From positions 186,001-250,000 of the forward strand of contig JAQBOZ010000028.1 of assembly GCA_028287785.1 (NCBI GenBank): a stretch of DNA of 64,000 nt. Reading direction: 5' to 3'. Each line of letters opens with the position of its first letter. Position 1 is the first letter of the stretch. Below, piece by piece: positions 26,601-34,287 of the stretch. The translations under genes and the position numbers were made by a program. A model generated the notes under the pieces. That model had not been told where the DNA came from. It worked only from the letters and a program-made list of their open reading frames with translations, and searched no databases. Origin of the DNA: Chlorobiota bacterium (lineage in GTDB: Bacteria > Bacteroidota > Ignavibacteria > OLB7).

Positions 26601-26703
26601 CACTATCATCTTCGACGGCTCCGCCCTCCCCAGCGGTGTCTACTACGTTCAGCTTGTATCATCCCTTGGAACGGAATCCCGGAGCATCGTGCTGATGCAC
26701 TGA
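23659..26703 (+). CDS. Secreted subtilisin-family serine protease with type IX sorting tail
   Basis: About 1014 aa from ATG 23659 (23674 and 23680 are alternatives); the signal peptide ends PLAAQ. An N-terminal inhibitor-like propeptide (residues about 60-200) precedes the S8 domain. Catalytic Asp is in IGIVDVGIDMTHEDL (about 227), His in NSHGTHVAGYAA (about 295) and Ser in AATSFTSPVVAGALAL (about 453), all intact. A DGHGG..NGIDDDRNGVVDDW calcium-type loop lies between Asp and His. A long beta-rich region follows, and the C-terminus (LRVFDIAGRQLADL to SGVYYVQLVSS) is a type IX sorting domain. It is probably a cell-surface or released protease that degrades external protein. Confidence 0.92.
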   Translation: MNRSSMIMNKHYRLILSAFGTSLLFLASRSPLAAQSPIEKSEGRSSNAAEQARIPIASAKYQALITYGVVRDRANGEEAIGHALYVKVRPGYFYNPAAEFPAVAARAGLPVAAASPMALTTMQPDAKVASRMRAMSAGQQERAAVAQEDLRRIIEVYYSPELTPREAIARLRKLPQIEYAEPIFIAHALSPSLPNDSLVLQQPYLDAVKLPEAWEVWKGDTNMVIGIVDVGIDMTHEDLAPNIKENPGEAGPDGHGGLKQSNGIDDDRNGVVDDWRGANLLWQLDDSPPGDTRGNSHGTHVAGYAAAATNNKIGIAGSAYRCKFFPVKVGRADDTEGRLLQPYEGVIYCAKRGFQVINCSFGMSNYSQATQDMITDLTMTYGCAIVAAAGNSAIYDFRFPAGYDHVLGVGAIEVDPASTFRTSWGEQVDVSAPGTGYTTDINNTYGSGGAATSFTSPVVAGALALVRSRFPDLTPDQAEAHIRLTADPIPLPPDVAYKTRLTGYGRLNAYRAVSTDPFSHPAIVIDSTWLADEAGNPAERISVGGHGQLHVRLRNLLGSATNVKVRATLYVTDDRYMADDSAIVDIADTILSTPSLASGQVKVLDGGIPFTVKLPAGDRVRIRFDITADDYTDYQYRRILIYLPYMTARTPKITMSLTDRGRLGFEDYPINTVGDGFQYQGVPFLYEGGVMIASDSEHLLSNIRGGNGSMQQEDFATIEYPNQANRFTLGLSDSAAGDRRIGLEMRMRFVTVDSIPNAIGIELRTRNMSSKRIDSLRVAMFADWDLDSSSSGQGLEYVESPGMPVTFYGKATSQSDFFLMHGLAAPAPIPIFYAIDNTHPPLSLYENFSQAKKWLTLSNGIANRQVPPVPDSSDISIVIGHTIAGFAAGAEDTSLFVIGVSGLAQEARDAMQSLAGRQIGSRAGVGMEPGTMISLLGVSQTDGVATIHIGRASGDARLRVFDIAGRQLADLTNRLARSGTSTIIFDGSALPSGVYYVQLVSSLGTESRSIVLMH

Positions 26704-26765
26704 TTGGCGCCCGGCGAGGGAACTGATCGGCGCCGCGCATTTCCGGTTCATACAACAGCGGAGCA

Positions 26766-27536
26766 ATGGAGTTTACGAGGCTGGAAATCGAGATCGCCGA
26801 GGGCATCGGCACGATCTGGCTGAACAGGCCGGAGAAGCGGAATGCCCTGGACCGGACGATGGTGGAGGAATTGCGCGCCGCGGTGGAAACGCTCGGCGCC
26901 GATGAAACCGTCAGGGCGATCGTTCTGGGGGGGCGCGGGACCGCGTTCTGCGCCGGCGCCGATCTGGATTACATCCGGCGGATGGCGGAGTTCACCGTCC
27001 TCGACAACATGGATGATTCCGCCGCGCTGGCAGCAACGCTCCGCGCGATCCACGAAGTCCCGAAGCCGACGATCGCCCGCGTCCACGGGCCGGCGCTTGC
27101 CGGCGGATGCGGCCTGGCAACGGTCTGCGATATCGTGGTTGCATCGGAGGAGGCCAGCTTCGGCTACACCGAGGTTCGCATCGGGTTCATACCGGCGATC
27201 GTGATGGCGTTCCTGATCCGGAAGGTCCCGCAGATCCAGGCGCGCGAGCTGGTGCTGAGCGGTCGCGTGATCGATGCCCGCGAGGCACGGGAACGGGGCC
27301 TGGTGACGACCGTGACCGAAGGCGGAATCGAAGGACTTGATGCACATATCCGCTCGGTAACCGATCCCATCGTGGCGGCCAGCGCATCGGCCGTGGCCCT
27401 TACTAAACAGATGCTCACCGCGCTCGACGGCATGCCGCTCGACTCCGCGCTCGATTACGCGGCCCGCATGAACGCCCTCACCCGCATGACGCCCGACTGC
27501 CAGCAGGGAATAGCGAAATTTTTGAAGAAGAGCTAA
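26766..27536 (+). CDS. Enoyl-CoA hydratase/isomerase family protein (methylglutaconyl-CoA hydratase-like)
   Basis: 256 aa crotonase-fold enzyme. Oxyanion motifs are GRGTAFCAGADLDYIRRM and GPALAGGCGLATVCDIVVA. The first hydratase Glu is replaced by Gly (GGCG), while the second is kept in FGYTEVRIGFIPAIVMAFL. That TEVRIGFIPAIV motif is typical of the enoyl-CoA/methylglutaconyl-CoA hydratase group linked to leucine breakdown in Bacteroidota. It stands apart from the trio at 11.5-14 kb and follows the subtilase gene by 62 nt, so it is probably transcribed on its own. Confidence 0.88.
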   Translation: MEFTRLEIEIAEGIGTIWLNRPEKRNALDRTMVEELRAAVETLGADETVRAIVLGGRGTAFCAGADLDYIRRMAEFTVLDNMDDSAALAATLRAIHEVPKPTIARVHGPALAGGCGLATVCDIVVASEEASFGYTEVRIGFIPAIVMAFLIRKVPQIQARELVLSGRVIDAREARERGLVTTVTEGGIEGLDAHIRSVTDPIVAASASAVALTKQMLTALDGMPLDSALDYAARMNALTRMTPDCQQGIAKFLKKS

Positions 27537-27704
27537 ACCCCGGCCTGTTTTTCTTGTTATCTCCTCGCAAATCCCCTTCGCCGGCGACAATCGTTGACCG
27601 GCCCTCCAGGAACATCCCTGGTATTTTTACGACTTGTTCCGCAGGTCCAAGACGCGTTATCCTACTATTCGAAGCATCTCATACCTAAGCGATTGATCAT
27701 TCTC

Positions 27705-28526
27705 ATGAGAACACAACTCGGAACTGGTGCCCGGAGAAATCTGGCGGTGGCTCTTATTGCCCTTGCCACTCTTCCCGCGGCCGTATTTGCACAAACCAAC
27801 CCGCTCAAACTGATCAAGGGAAAGGTCCTGGATTCGAAGACCGGCAAGTTCGTCCCCGGCGGCAAGGTCCTGGTATTTCAGGGATCGGGCACCGAGACGG
27901 TAACCACATCCAAGATCAACCCCAGCACCGGCGCGTTTCAGGTGATCCTCGGCCCGAGCACGACCTATCGTCTCGAAGTCGAGTCGCCGAAATATTACAT
28001 GGGGACATTCACGCTGACCACCCCGGCCGGCGCGAACTATGAGGAGACCATCAAGGACATCCCGGCGGAACCGATCGCCGTGGGAACCGCCCTGTTCACG
28101 GGCCGCCTCTTCGAGCCGGGATCGGCAAAGCTGGGCGATCCCTCCGCGATGGCGAAGGCCGTCGATTTTCTGAAGAAGCAGAAGGGCGTGGTGGTCGCGC
28201 TCTCGGTAACCCCCGATATGATCGCCGTGGCGAAGAAGAAGGCGGCCCCCCCTCCCAAGAAGAAGAAGGGAACGCCCGCGGCGGAGATCGCCCCGGTAAC
28301 GTCGCCGAACTCGATGACGACCGGGGATATGCTGAAGCAGCTTGGCAGCGACCGTGTGACATCGCTCAGGAACTATCTGAAGCAGCAGGGAATCAGCACA
28401 ACCCGCATCACGTTCGACATCCGTCCCGGAATCGAGCTGGCGGCCGCGAAAGGCAAGGGCTATCCCGACAACGTATCGATGAAAGTATCATCGCTCCTGC
28501 AGAGCTTCGAGGGGGATGACGATTAA
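27705..28526 (+). CDS. Secreted protein with carboxypeptidase-regulatory-like and divergent OmpA-like domains
   Basis: 273 aa from ATG 27705 (MRTQLGTGARRN, signal peptide ending AVFAQ). Residues about 30-125 (IKGKVLDSKTGKFVPGGKVLVFQ to YRLEVESPKYY) look like a carboxypeptidase-D regulatory / transthyretin-like beta-sandwich. The second half (FTGRLFEPGSAKL, a LKKQKGVVVALS strand, then DRVTSLRNYLKQQGISTTRI) follows the OmpA peptidoglycan-binding fold. The middle is interrupted by a Lys/Pro-rich loop (KKKAAPPPKKKKGTP) and the usual Asp/Arg diaminopimelate-binding pair is not obvious. It is likely periplasmic and cell-wall associated; peptidoglycan binding is doubtful. Confidence 0.72.
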   Translation: MRTQLGTGARRNLAVALIALATLPAAVFAQTNPLKLIKGKVLDSKTGKFVPGGKVLVFQGSGTETVTTSKINPSTGAFQVILGPSTTYRLEVESPKYYMGTFTLTTPAGANYEETIKDIPAEPIAVGTALFTGRLFEPGSAKLGDPSAMAKAVDFLKKQKGVVVALSVTPDMIAVAKKKAAPPPKKKKGTPAAEIAPVTSPNSMTTGDMLKQLGSDRVTSLRNYLKQQGISTTRITFDIRPGIELAAAKGKGYPDNVSMKVSSLLQSFEGDDD

Positions 28527-28546
28527 ATCCGCATGATCCGCATGCG

Positions 28547-28587
28547 ACGGGGCCGGCCACTTCGATGGACCGGCCCCGTTCTGTTTC
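28547..28587 (+). terminator. Terminator hairpin after the OmpA-like gene
   Basis: ACGGGGCCGG (28547-28556) pairs with CCGGCCCCGT (28570-28579) and is followed by TCTGTTT. It is 20 nt after the stop codon. Confidence 0.75.
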
Positions 28588-28736
28588 CGGCGGCCGGGAA
28601 GGAGCATTCGGCGGCGCATCGGCCACTTTGGAGAAAGGCGATTTAATATTCGTCCGACCGGTGATTGATCCGTGATACTTTCGTAACTTTACCTCCTTTA
28701 AATTATCAACCCGCTCCTTCGGACATACCTACGTCT

Positions 28737-29618
28737 ATGATCATAAGCATGACCGGCTTCGGCCGGAGCGAGATTTCGAGAGACGGAGTAACGATCTCGG
28801 TCGAGCTCCGCAGCGTCAACAATCGTTTCCTTGAAATATCCGCCCGTATGCCGCGCGAGCTGAACGCTCGCGAGAACGACATGCGCGAGATCATCCGCAA
28901 GACGCTCACGCGCGGGAAGATCCATCTCAACATCAATGTCGAGCGTCAGGAAGACGCCTCGAAAGCGATCGACGTCGATCCCGAGGTCGTCAAGACCTAC
29001 AAGGACGCGCTCGAGCTGATCCGGAAGCACGCCAAGATCAAGGAGACCGTGGGACTGGAACACCTCCTTCACTTCAGCGACGAGATCTTCGGCCGGAGCA
29101 ACACCGGCACCGAGGAATCGGATAACTGGGAGCTGGTGGCGGAGTGCGTGGAGGGAGCGGTCCGGGAGATCGACCAGATGCGCCGGAACGAGGGTCGCGA
29201 GCTTGCCCGCGATATCCGCGAGCGGATCAAATCGATCGATGCGATGGTGGATCGCGCCGAGCAGCTTTCCAAGGATAAGATCCCGGCGGAACGCCAGCGC
29301 CTGCGCGAGCGGATCGCCCAGCTCTTCGAGAACGACGAGATCGACGAGCAGCGCCTGGAGTTCGAGATCGTGATGCTCTCCGACAAGCTGGACATCACCG
29401 AGGAGTGCGTCCGCTACAGGAGCCACTCCAAGTACTTCGTCGAAGCGGTGAAAGGGCCGGAGCCGGCCGGGCGCAAGCTCGGGTTCCTCCTCCAGGAGAT
29501 CAACCGCGAGGTGACGACGATCGGCTCGAAGTGCAACGACGCCGAGATCGCCCACATGGTTGTCCGCGCCAAGGAAGAGCTGGAGAAGATCCGCGAGCAG
29601 GTACAGAACATCGAGTAA
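28737..29618 (+). CDS. yicC: YicC family endoribonuclease
   Basis: 293 aa from ATG 28737 (MIISMTGFGRSEISRDG), the family's conserved start. The N-terminal YicC domain has VELRSVNNRFLEISARMPREL and the C-terminal DUF1732 has LDITEECVRYRSHSKYF and AGRKLGFLLQEINREVTTIGSK. YicC proteins are ring-forming endoribonucleases that cut small RNAs and mRNA. It heads the widely conserved yicC-gmk-rpoZ order, with gmk 71 nt downstream, so transcription in one unit is likely. Confidence 0.95.
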   Translation: MIISMTGFGRSEISRDGVTISVELRSVNNRFLEISARMPRELNARENDMREIIRKTLTRGKIHLNINVERQEDASKAIDVDPEVVKTYKDALELIRKHAKIKETVGLEHLLHFSDEIFGRSNTGTEESDNWELVAECVEGAVREIDQMRRNEGRELARDIRERIKSIDAMVDRAEQLSKDKIPAERQRLRERIAQLFENDEIDEQRLEFEIVMLSDKLDITEECVRYRSHSKYFVEAVKGPEPAGRKLGFLLQEINREVTTIGSKCNDAEIAHMVVRAKEELEKIREQVQNIE

Positions 29619-29689
29619 CCGGCCCCTGCGCCGATGGATGGCCCGGCGGCTCAACCTCCGGGCGTCCGGCCGCGCGCAGCCGTGAAAGC

Positions 29690-30295
29690 ATGAACGATCA
29701 GCACGTACCAGTTCCAGAAGATCCCACGATCCCCCGGTCATCCCGGCGGATCATCGTCCTCTCCGCCCCTTCGGGAGCGGGAAAGACCACGATTGCCCAT
29801 CGGCTGCTGGAGGATCATCCCGGGTGGAAGTTCTCCGTATCGGCCACGACCCGCCCACGGCGCCCGAACGAGGTGGACGGTCGCGATTACTACTTCCTGA
29901 CCGTTGAGGAGTTCCGGCGGCGCATCGCGCACGATGATCTGGTGGAATGGGAGGAGATCTACGGCAACCTGTATGGCACGCTCAAAAGCGAGGTGGCCCG
30001 GCAGCTTCTGGCCGATGAGGGATCGCGCGTGATCTTCGATGTCGATGTGAAGGGGGCTCATGCGATCCGCAACGCATTTCCCCATGAGGCGTTTCTGATC
30101 TTCGTGGCGCCGCCATCGTTCGATGAACTGGTCCGCCGCCTCAGAAGCAGACAGACCGAGAGCGATGAATCGATCCAGCGGAGAGTGGAGCGGGCGGAGA
30201 TGGAGATGGGGATGCAGAATGGGTTCGATACGGTGATCGTCAACGATCGGGTGGACCGCGCCGTTGAGGAGATCGAAACGCTCCTCGGGCAATAA
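29690..30295 (+). CDS. gmk: Guanylate kinase
   Basis: 201 aa from ATG 29690; the longer open frame upstream overlaps yicC and is not protein-like. It phosphorylates GMP to GDP with ATP. P-loop LSAPSGAGKTTIAHRLL, GMP-binding SVSATTRPRRPNEVDGRDYYF and FEEI-like VEWEEIYGNLYGTLKSEV are all present. VIFDVDVKGAHAIRNAFP and RRVERAEMEMGMQNGFD complete the family pattern. A short N-terminal extension of about 18 residues precedes the core. It sits between yicC and rpoZ. Confidence 0.95.
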   Translation: MNDQHVPVPEDPTIPRSSRRIIVLSAPSGAGKTTIAHRLLEDHPGWKFSVSATTRPRRPNEVDGRDYYFLTVEEFRRRIAHDDLVEWEEIYGNLYGTLKSEVARQLLADEGSRVIFDVDVKGAHAIRNAFPHEAFLIFVAPPSFDELVRRLRSRQTESDESIQRRVERAEMEMGMQNGFDTVIVNDRVDRAVEEIETLLGQ

Positions 30296-30418
30296 TATAT
30301 GAGGTCGCCTCGTCATTCACCGCTGCCGCGCGTGGTACCGCGCGCCCGGCGAACCGATCATGCGGCCGACCAAGTTTCAGAATATTCGATCCGATAAACT
30401 ACTTAGGAGTGAACCGAT

Positions 30419-30718
30419 ATGCCGATTAGACCGGTCGATTTGAAAAAGGCCACCGGCGATGCATCGAGCATCTACGAGGCGATCGTGGTGATGTCGCGCC
30501 GCGCGCGTCAGATCAACGACGAGTTGAAGGACAGCCTCCATCGCCGTCTGGAGACCGTGGCAAGCCTCAGCGAAGAGGGTGAGGGCGAAGTAACGAACTT
30601 CGACCAGCTCGAGATCAGCCGTGAGTTCGACCGTTTCCCGAAGCCGACCTTCCTGGCGCTCGACGAGATGCTCGATGGCGAGCTTACATTCCGCTATCGC
30701 GAGTCCACCAGCGCCTGA
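30419..30718 (+). CDS. rpoZ: DNA-directed RNA polymerase subunit omega
   Basis: 99 aa with ATG preceded by AGGAGTG. Omega helps assemble and stabilise core RNA polymerase by chaperoning beta-prime. The RpoZ/RPB6 signature reads SSIYEAIVVMSRRARQINDE. It is followed by an acidic stretch and a C-terminal extension (EFDRFPKPTFLALDEMLDGE) of the kind found in Bacteroidota/Chlorobiota omega proteins. It lies third in the yicC-gmk-rpoZ order and ends in a strong terminator. Confidence 0.92.
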   Translation: MPIRPVDLKKATGDASSIYEAIVVMSRRARQINDELKDSLHRRLETVASLSEEGEGEVTNFDQLEISREFDRFPKPTFLALDEMLDGELTFRYRESTSA

Positions 30719-30745
30719 GTTCTCACTCCCGACATGACAGTTCCA

Positions 30746-30783
30746 GATCGGCCCGGAAGCTCCTTCCGGGCCGATCGTCGTTT
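30746..30783 (+). terminator. Rho-independent terminator after rpoZ
   Basis: GATCGGCCCGGAAG (30746-30759) and CTTCCGGGCCGATC (30763-30776) form a perfect 14-bp stem with a CTC loop, followed by GTCGTTT. It is 28 nt after the rpoZ stop codon. Confidence 0.88.
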
Positions 30784-30955
30784 CAGCCACATCCGTGCAA
30801 TCCATGTTTTTCGCGATAGCGGGCTCTTCACTAACCCTGAACGGCACGCATATTGATCTGCTCGTCATCGCTGGCAACAGTCAATAATCGGCACCGTGCC
30901 CGCCCCGGCGGAACAGCACGGATTCAATAAGCTTTTTCTATCAGGAGAACGTACC

Positions 30956-31483
30956 ATGGAGTCAACCAGCTCGGACCACCCACGGATGGTCACAGGAGTT
31001 TTTCGCGATCGCGACAGCGCAGAGCGTGCATATAAGAGCATCCACGATCGTGGATACACCGACAAGGATGTCAACGTCGTGATGAGCGACGACACGCGCA
31101 AGAAGCATTTTTCGACCGGTGAGTCGGAGCTTGGCAACAAGGCAATGGAAGGCGCCGGAGCAGGCGCGGGCATCGGCGGCACGGTTGGTGCCATTGCCGG
31201 TGCTATCGCCGCTATCGGCACCTCGCTCGTGATCCCGGGCCTCGGCCTGGTGGTTGCCGGACCTGTTGCAGCAGCTCTTGCCGGCATGGGCGCCGGTGGT
31301 CTTACCGGTGGTGTGATCGGCGCGCTTGTCGGCTCCGGCATCCCTGAGGAGAGGGCCAAGGTTTATGAGCAGGAAGTGAAGGATGGCGGCATCGTGATGG
31401 GCGTTACCCCGCGTAGCGAGGAAGAGGCCCGTCAGCTCGAAACCGACTGGCGCGACAACAAGGGCGAGCATATCTATTATTGA
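30956..31483 (+). CDS. YflT/general stress protein 17M-like protein with glycine-rich hydrophobic core
   Basis: 175 aa from ATG 30956 (AGGAGA eight bases upstream). The N-terminal 50 residues (MVTGVFRDRDSAERAYKSIHDRGYTDKDVNVV) match the heat-stress YflT / general-stress-protein domain. The centre is a long Gly/Ala-rich membrane-like segment (GAGAGAGIGGTVGAIAGAIAA to MGAGGLTGGVIGALVG). The end (IPEERAKVYEQEVKDGGIVMGVTP) resembles the second half of the same domain. Proteins of this architecture are often stress induced; their biochemical role is unknown. It is flanked by strong terminators on both sides, so it is monocistronic. Confidence 0.82.
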   Translation: MESTSSDHPRMVTGVFRDRDSAERAYKSIHDRGYTDKDVNVVMSDDTRKKHFSTGESELGNKAMEGAGAGAGIGGTVGAIAGAIAAIGTSLVIPGLGLVVAGPVAAALAGMGAGGLTGGVIGALVGSGIPEERAKVYEQEVKDGGIVMGVTPRSEEEARQLETDWRDNKGEHIYY

Positions 31484-31514
31484 TCGGCAGCCCGAACAAA
31501 GTAGTAATCTGATG

Positions 31515-31555
31515 GAAGAACGGGAAGCCCCTGGGCATAGGGCTTCCCGTTCTTC
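31515..31555. terminator. Strong bidirectional terminator hairpin
   Basis: GAAGAACGGGAAGCCC (31515-31530) and its exact reverse complement (31540-31555) form a 16-bp perfect stem with a 9-nt loop. It lies between the stress protein gene (plus) and the convergent ABC ATPase gene (minus). Confidence 0.88.
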
Positions 31556-31566
31556 GTTTCAGGCGT

Positions 31567-31591
31567 GTGCACTGGGCGATGCCCTGTGCAC
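31567..31591. repeat. Palindromic repeat with GGGC-GAT-GCCC head (variant copy)
   Basis: GTGCACTGGGC-GAT-GCCCTGTGCAC forms an 11-bp stem with one mismatch and the same three-base loop and GGGC/GCCC head as the repeats at 11402-11434 and 42817-42841. It abuts the stop codon of the minus-strand ATPase gene. Confidence 0.6.
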
Positions 31592-31596
31592 GCCAT

Positions 31597-32283
31597 TCAA
31601 CGCCGCCGGTCGCTCACGACCCTCCCGTCACGCATCTCCACCGTCCGCCCGGCCTGCGCGGCGATCGCCGGATCGTGCGTCGCCATCACCAGCGTCAGCC
31701 CCTCATCGGCGGCAATGCGACGGAGAAGGTCCAGGACCAGGGTGCCGTTGTGGGAATCCAGATTCCCCGTCGGCTCATCGGCCAGGAGGATTTTCGGCCG
31801 GTTGACCAGGGCACGGGCAATCGCCGTCCGCTGCATCTCGCCGCCGGACAGCTCGCTCGGCTTGTGCGATGCGCGCCCCTCCATGCCGACACCACGCAGC
31901 AGCTCCATCGCCCGCGCCCGGCTCTCGGACTCGCTCTTCCCCGCCAGCTCCGCCGGAAGGGTCACGTTCTCCAGCACCGAAAGGGTCGGCATAAGGTTGA
32001 AGAACTGGAAGACGATGCCGATCAGCTCGCGCCGCAGCATCGTCATCCCCTTGTCCCCTATCGTCCCGATATCCCGTCCCTCCACCATGATCGTCCCGCT
32101 CGTCGGCAGATCGATCCCGCCGATCAGGTTCAGCAATGTGCTCTTGCCGGAGCCGGAGGAGCCGACCAGCGACACCTGTTCCCCCGCCTCGATCATCAGC
32201 GATACGCCGTTCAGAGCGGTCACTCCCTCGGCGGAGGCGGGGCCGTACATCCTCGTAACATCGCGCAGTTCGATCAGCGCCAT
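31597..32283 (-). CDS. ABC transporter ATP-binding protein (LolD/MacB type)
   Basis: 228 aa from ATG 32283, preceded by GGGAGA; upstream in-frame sequence is unlikely. Walker A is VGSSGSGKSTLLNLIGG, the Q-loop FQFFNLMPTLSVLENVTLP, signature ELSGGEMQRTAIARALVN and Walker B ILLADEPTGNLDS. The FNLMPTLSVLENV and PTGNLD motifs mark the LolD/MacB/FtsE-like export group, which works with FtsX-like permeases in lipoprotein release or efflux. No such permease is in the window, so its partner must be encoded elsewhere. It is divergent from the lipoprotein gene at 32446. Confidence 0.92.
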   Translation of the reverse strand: MALIELRDVTRMYGPASAEGVTALNGVSLMIEAGEQVSLVGSSGSGKSTLLNLIGGIDLPTSGTIMVEGRDIGTIGDKGMTMLRRELIGIVFQFFNLMPTLSVLENVTLPAELAGKSESESRARAMELLRGVGMEGRASHKPSELSGGEMQRTAIARALVNRPKILLADEPTGNLDSHNGTLVLDLLRRIAADEGLTLVMATHDPAIAAQAGRTVEMRDGRVVSDRRR

Positions 32284-32445
32284 CAAATCTCCCGGTAAAT
32301 GCCCGCGATCCGGGCGGTTCGATCCCTCATGGTCCATTTCATCCTTTCGCTCTCCAGATCGGCAAATGGTCGTAGATTGAACGTACGGAGGATGTATCGC
32401 GCTCCAAAACCCGCGATCGCTCCCCGCTCGATATCAAGAACACCG

Positions 32446-33192
32446 ATGCACCGACATACGTTCATTACAGATTCCGCGCGAAGATACGGACTTGGGGCCG
32501 TGACGCTCCTGATGGCACTTGCCACGGGATGCGGCGGCACAAAACAGATCACGACATCCGGCCTTGCATCGAACGTGATGGCGCAGCCGCGTGGCACCAT
32601 CGGCATTCTGACCGCGGCTGCCCCCTCGGAGCTTCCCCTGGCGCTTCAGGCGCTCGGCATCCCGTACAAGCGGCTGGCCTCGCAGACGCTGCGCGAGGAC
32701 CTCTTCACCATGCAGATCGTGATGGTGGATGAAGGGGCGCTGGATGATGAGGCGGCCGTCCGCGAATACGCGCGGATACTCGATCATGCAGCGCAGTACG
32801 GGATCATCGTCGTGCTGCTGCATCAGGATTCCAGGACGATGCGGAGAGTGGTGGGAAAGCTGAAGCACAAGGTATACCCGCGCGATGTGGAGTACGGCAT
32901 CAGGCTGACGACCACCAAGGGGGCCGATCCGGTGCTCAACTATCCGAACCCGCTCACGCGCACCAACTACGACTCCATCGGCGGAAGGGTCACGCAGCTT
33001 GTCTCCGGCGGTCGCGATGCGCGCGGCATCATCGCCGCGAACGTCGAAGCCCCCGATTCCTCCGCCGCGATGCTCTGGGAGCCGTTCGAGAAGGGATTTG
33101 TCTGGTACGTCAGCGTCCCGATTACCGCGCACGCGGCGGCCGGGTACGAGGCGGAGCAGAAGTTGATCGCAAACCTCGTCAGCAATCGCTGA
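32446..33192 (+). CDS. Lipoprotein of unknown function, possibly glutamine-amidotransferase-like fold
   Basis: 248 aa from ATG 32446. The signal GLGAVTLLMALATGC gives lipobox LATGC. The mature protein alternates strands and helices (RGTIGILTAAAP.., FTMQIVMVDEGALDDEAAVREY, AQYGIIVVLLHQDSR, GFVWYVSVPITAHAAAGYEAEQK). This recalls class I glutamine-amidotransferase-like folds in which a panel of strands carries no catalytic Cys. No such Cys triad is visible here, so enzymatic activity is unlikely. Function unknown; probably periplasmic, anchored to a membrane. Confidence 0.65.
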   Translation: MHRHTFITDSARRYGLGAVTLLMALATGCGGTKQITTSGLASNVMAQPRGTIGILTAAAPSELPLALQALGIPYKRLASQTLREDLFTMQIVMVDEGALDDEAAVREYARILDHAAQYGIIVVLLHQDSRTMRRVVGKLKHKVYPRDVEYGIRLTTTKGADPVLNYPNPLTRTNYDSIGGRVTQLVSGGRDARGIIAANVEAPDSSAAMLWEPFEKGFVWYVSVPITAHAAAGYEAEQKLIANLVSNR

Positions 33193-33252
33193 CCCCGATC
33201 CGGCACGGATGATGCTGGAAGGATTTCGCCCCGCTCGCGCGATATCCCGAAG

Positions 33253-33275
33253 GGGGTTCGTTTGAAACGAACCCC
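33253..33275. repeat. Palindrome with GTTTGAAAC core
   Basis: GGGGTTCGTTT-G-AAACGAACCCC is a perfect 11-bp inverted repeat around one base. It shares the frame G4-N3-GTTTGAAAC-N3-C4 with 14100-14122. It lies 61 nt after the lipoprotein stop and may act as a terminator. Confidence 0.55.
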
Positions 33276-33360
33276 GACCGACGCGCGAGATGTCCGGAAT
33301 CTCTTATCTTCCGGCTTGCTGAAACAGTGTATCCCCCGTTCAATCAACAGCTAGTGACGT

Positions 33361-34152
33361 ATGGATCTGGAGCTTACAGACAAGACTGCGATCGTGGCCG
33401 CCGCGAGCCACGGCATCGGTAAGGCATGTGCTCTCCGCCTGGCGCGCGAAGGGGCCAATGTTGTGGTCTGCGCCCGTGGAAAGGAGGACCTGGTGAAGAC
33501 CGCCGAGGAGATCTCCGCCTCCACGGGTCGCCGCATCGAATGGGTGCAGGCCGATATCACCAAACCCGATGATATCGAGATGCTGGTTGATGCCACGAGG
33601 ATCGCGTTCGGCGGCGTCGATATCCTCGTCACCAACTGTGGAGGGCCGAAGCGGGGGACATTTATCTCGCTCGAGGATTCCGACTGGCGGACCGCCTACG
33701 ATCTGGTGCTGATGAGCGTGGTCCGGCTGATCCGCGCCGCCGTCCCGCAGATGCGGAACATGCAGTGCGGCAGGATCATCAATATCACATCGATCTGCGT
33801 AAAGCAGCCGATCGAGTACCTGATGCTCTCCAACGCCCTCCGCTCCGCCATCGTCGGCATGGCGAAAACACTCTCCAACGAGCTGGCGCCGTTCGGCATC
33901 CTGGTGAACAATGTGGCCCCCGGCTATACGCTTACCAACCGGATCTACGATCTGGCGATGGATGAGGCAAAGGAGCTGGAGATGTCGCACGAGGAGATCA
34001 TGGCCCGCTACAACGAGGATATCCCCCTCAACAGAATGGCCCGCCCCGAGGAGATCGCCGATGTGGTGGCGTTCCTGGCCTCCTCCCGTTCCAGCTATAT
34101 CACCGGCACCACCATCCCGGTGGACGGCGGCTATTATCAGGGGCTGATGTGA
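33361..34152 (+). CDS. SDR-family protein with altered active site
   Basis: 263 aa with the Rossmann fold of short-chain dehydrogenases. The nucleotide motif reads [12 protein letters not shown], with Ala replacing the first Gly of TGxxxGIG. The NNAG equivalent is VTNCGGPK. In the catalytic region ([20 protein letters not shown]) the YxxxK pair becomes YxxxS-N, so the usual catalytic Lys is missing. The C-terminal [33 protein letters not shown] is normal. The LSN..R variant recurs in a recognisable subgroup of FabG-like proteins, so this is not simple decay. Substrate unknown. Confidence 0.88.
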   Translation: MDLELTDKTAIVAAASHGIGKACALRLAREGANVVVCARGKEDLVKTAEEISASTGRRIEWVQADITKPDDIEMLVDATRIAFGGVDILVTNCGGPKRGTFISLEDSDWRTAYDLVLMSVVRLIRAAVPQMRNMQCGRIINITSICVKQPIEYLMLSNALRSAIVGMAKTLSNELAPFGILVNNVAPGYTLTNRIYDLAMDEAKELEMSHEEIMARYNEDIPLNRMARPEEIADVVAFLASSRSSYITGTTIPVDGGYYQGLM

Positions 34153-34287
34153 TGCGGGGTGCGGGGATCTGAGAGCCCATGCCGACCGCCCAGGTACATC
34201 CCCGGCGGTCAGGCCCATGCTGTTTTCGGCTCCCGCACGCTTCGATGCGCCGAGCGGCGCTCCTTCCCATAATCGTCAGGCATTGGA

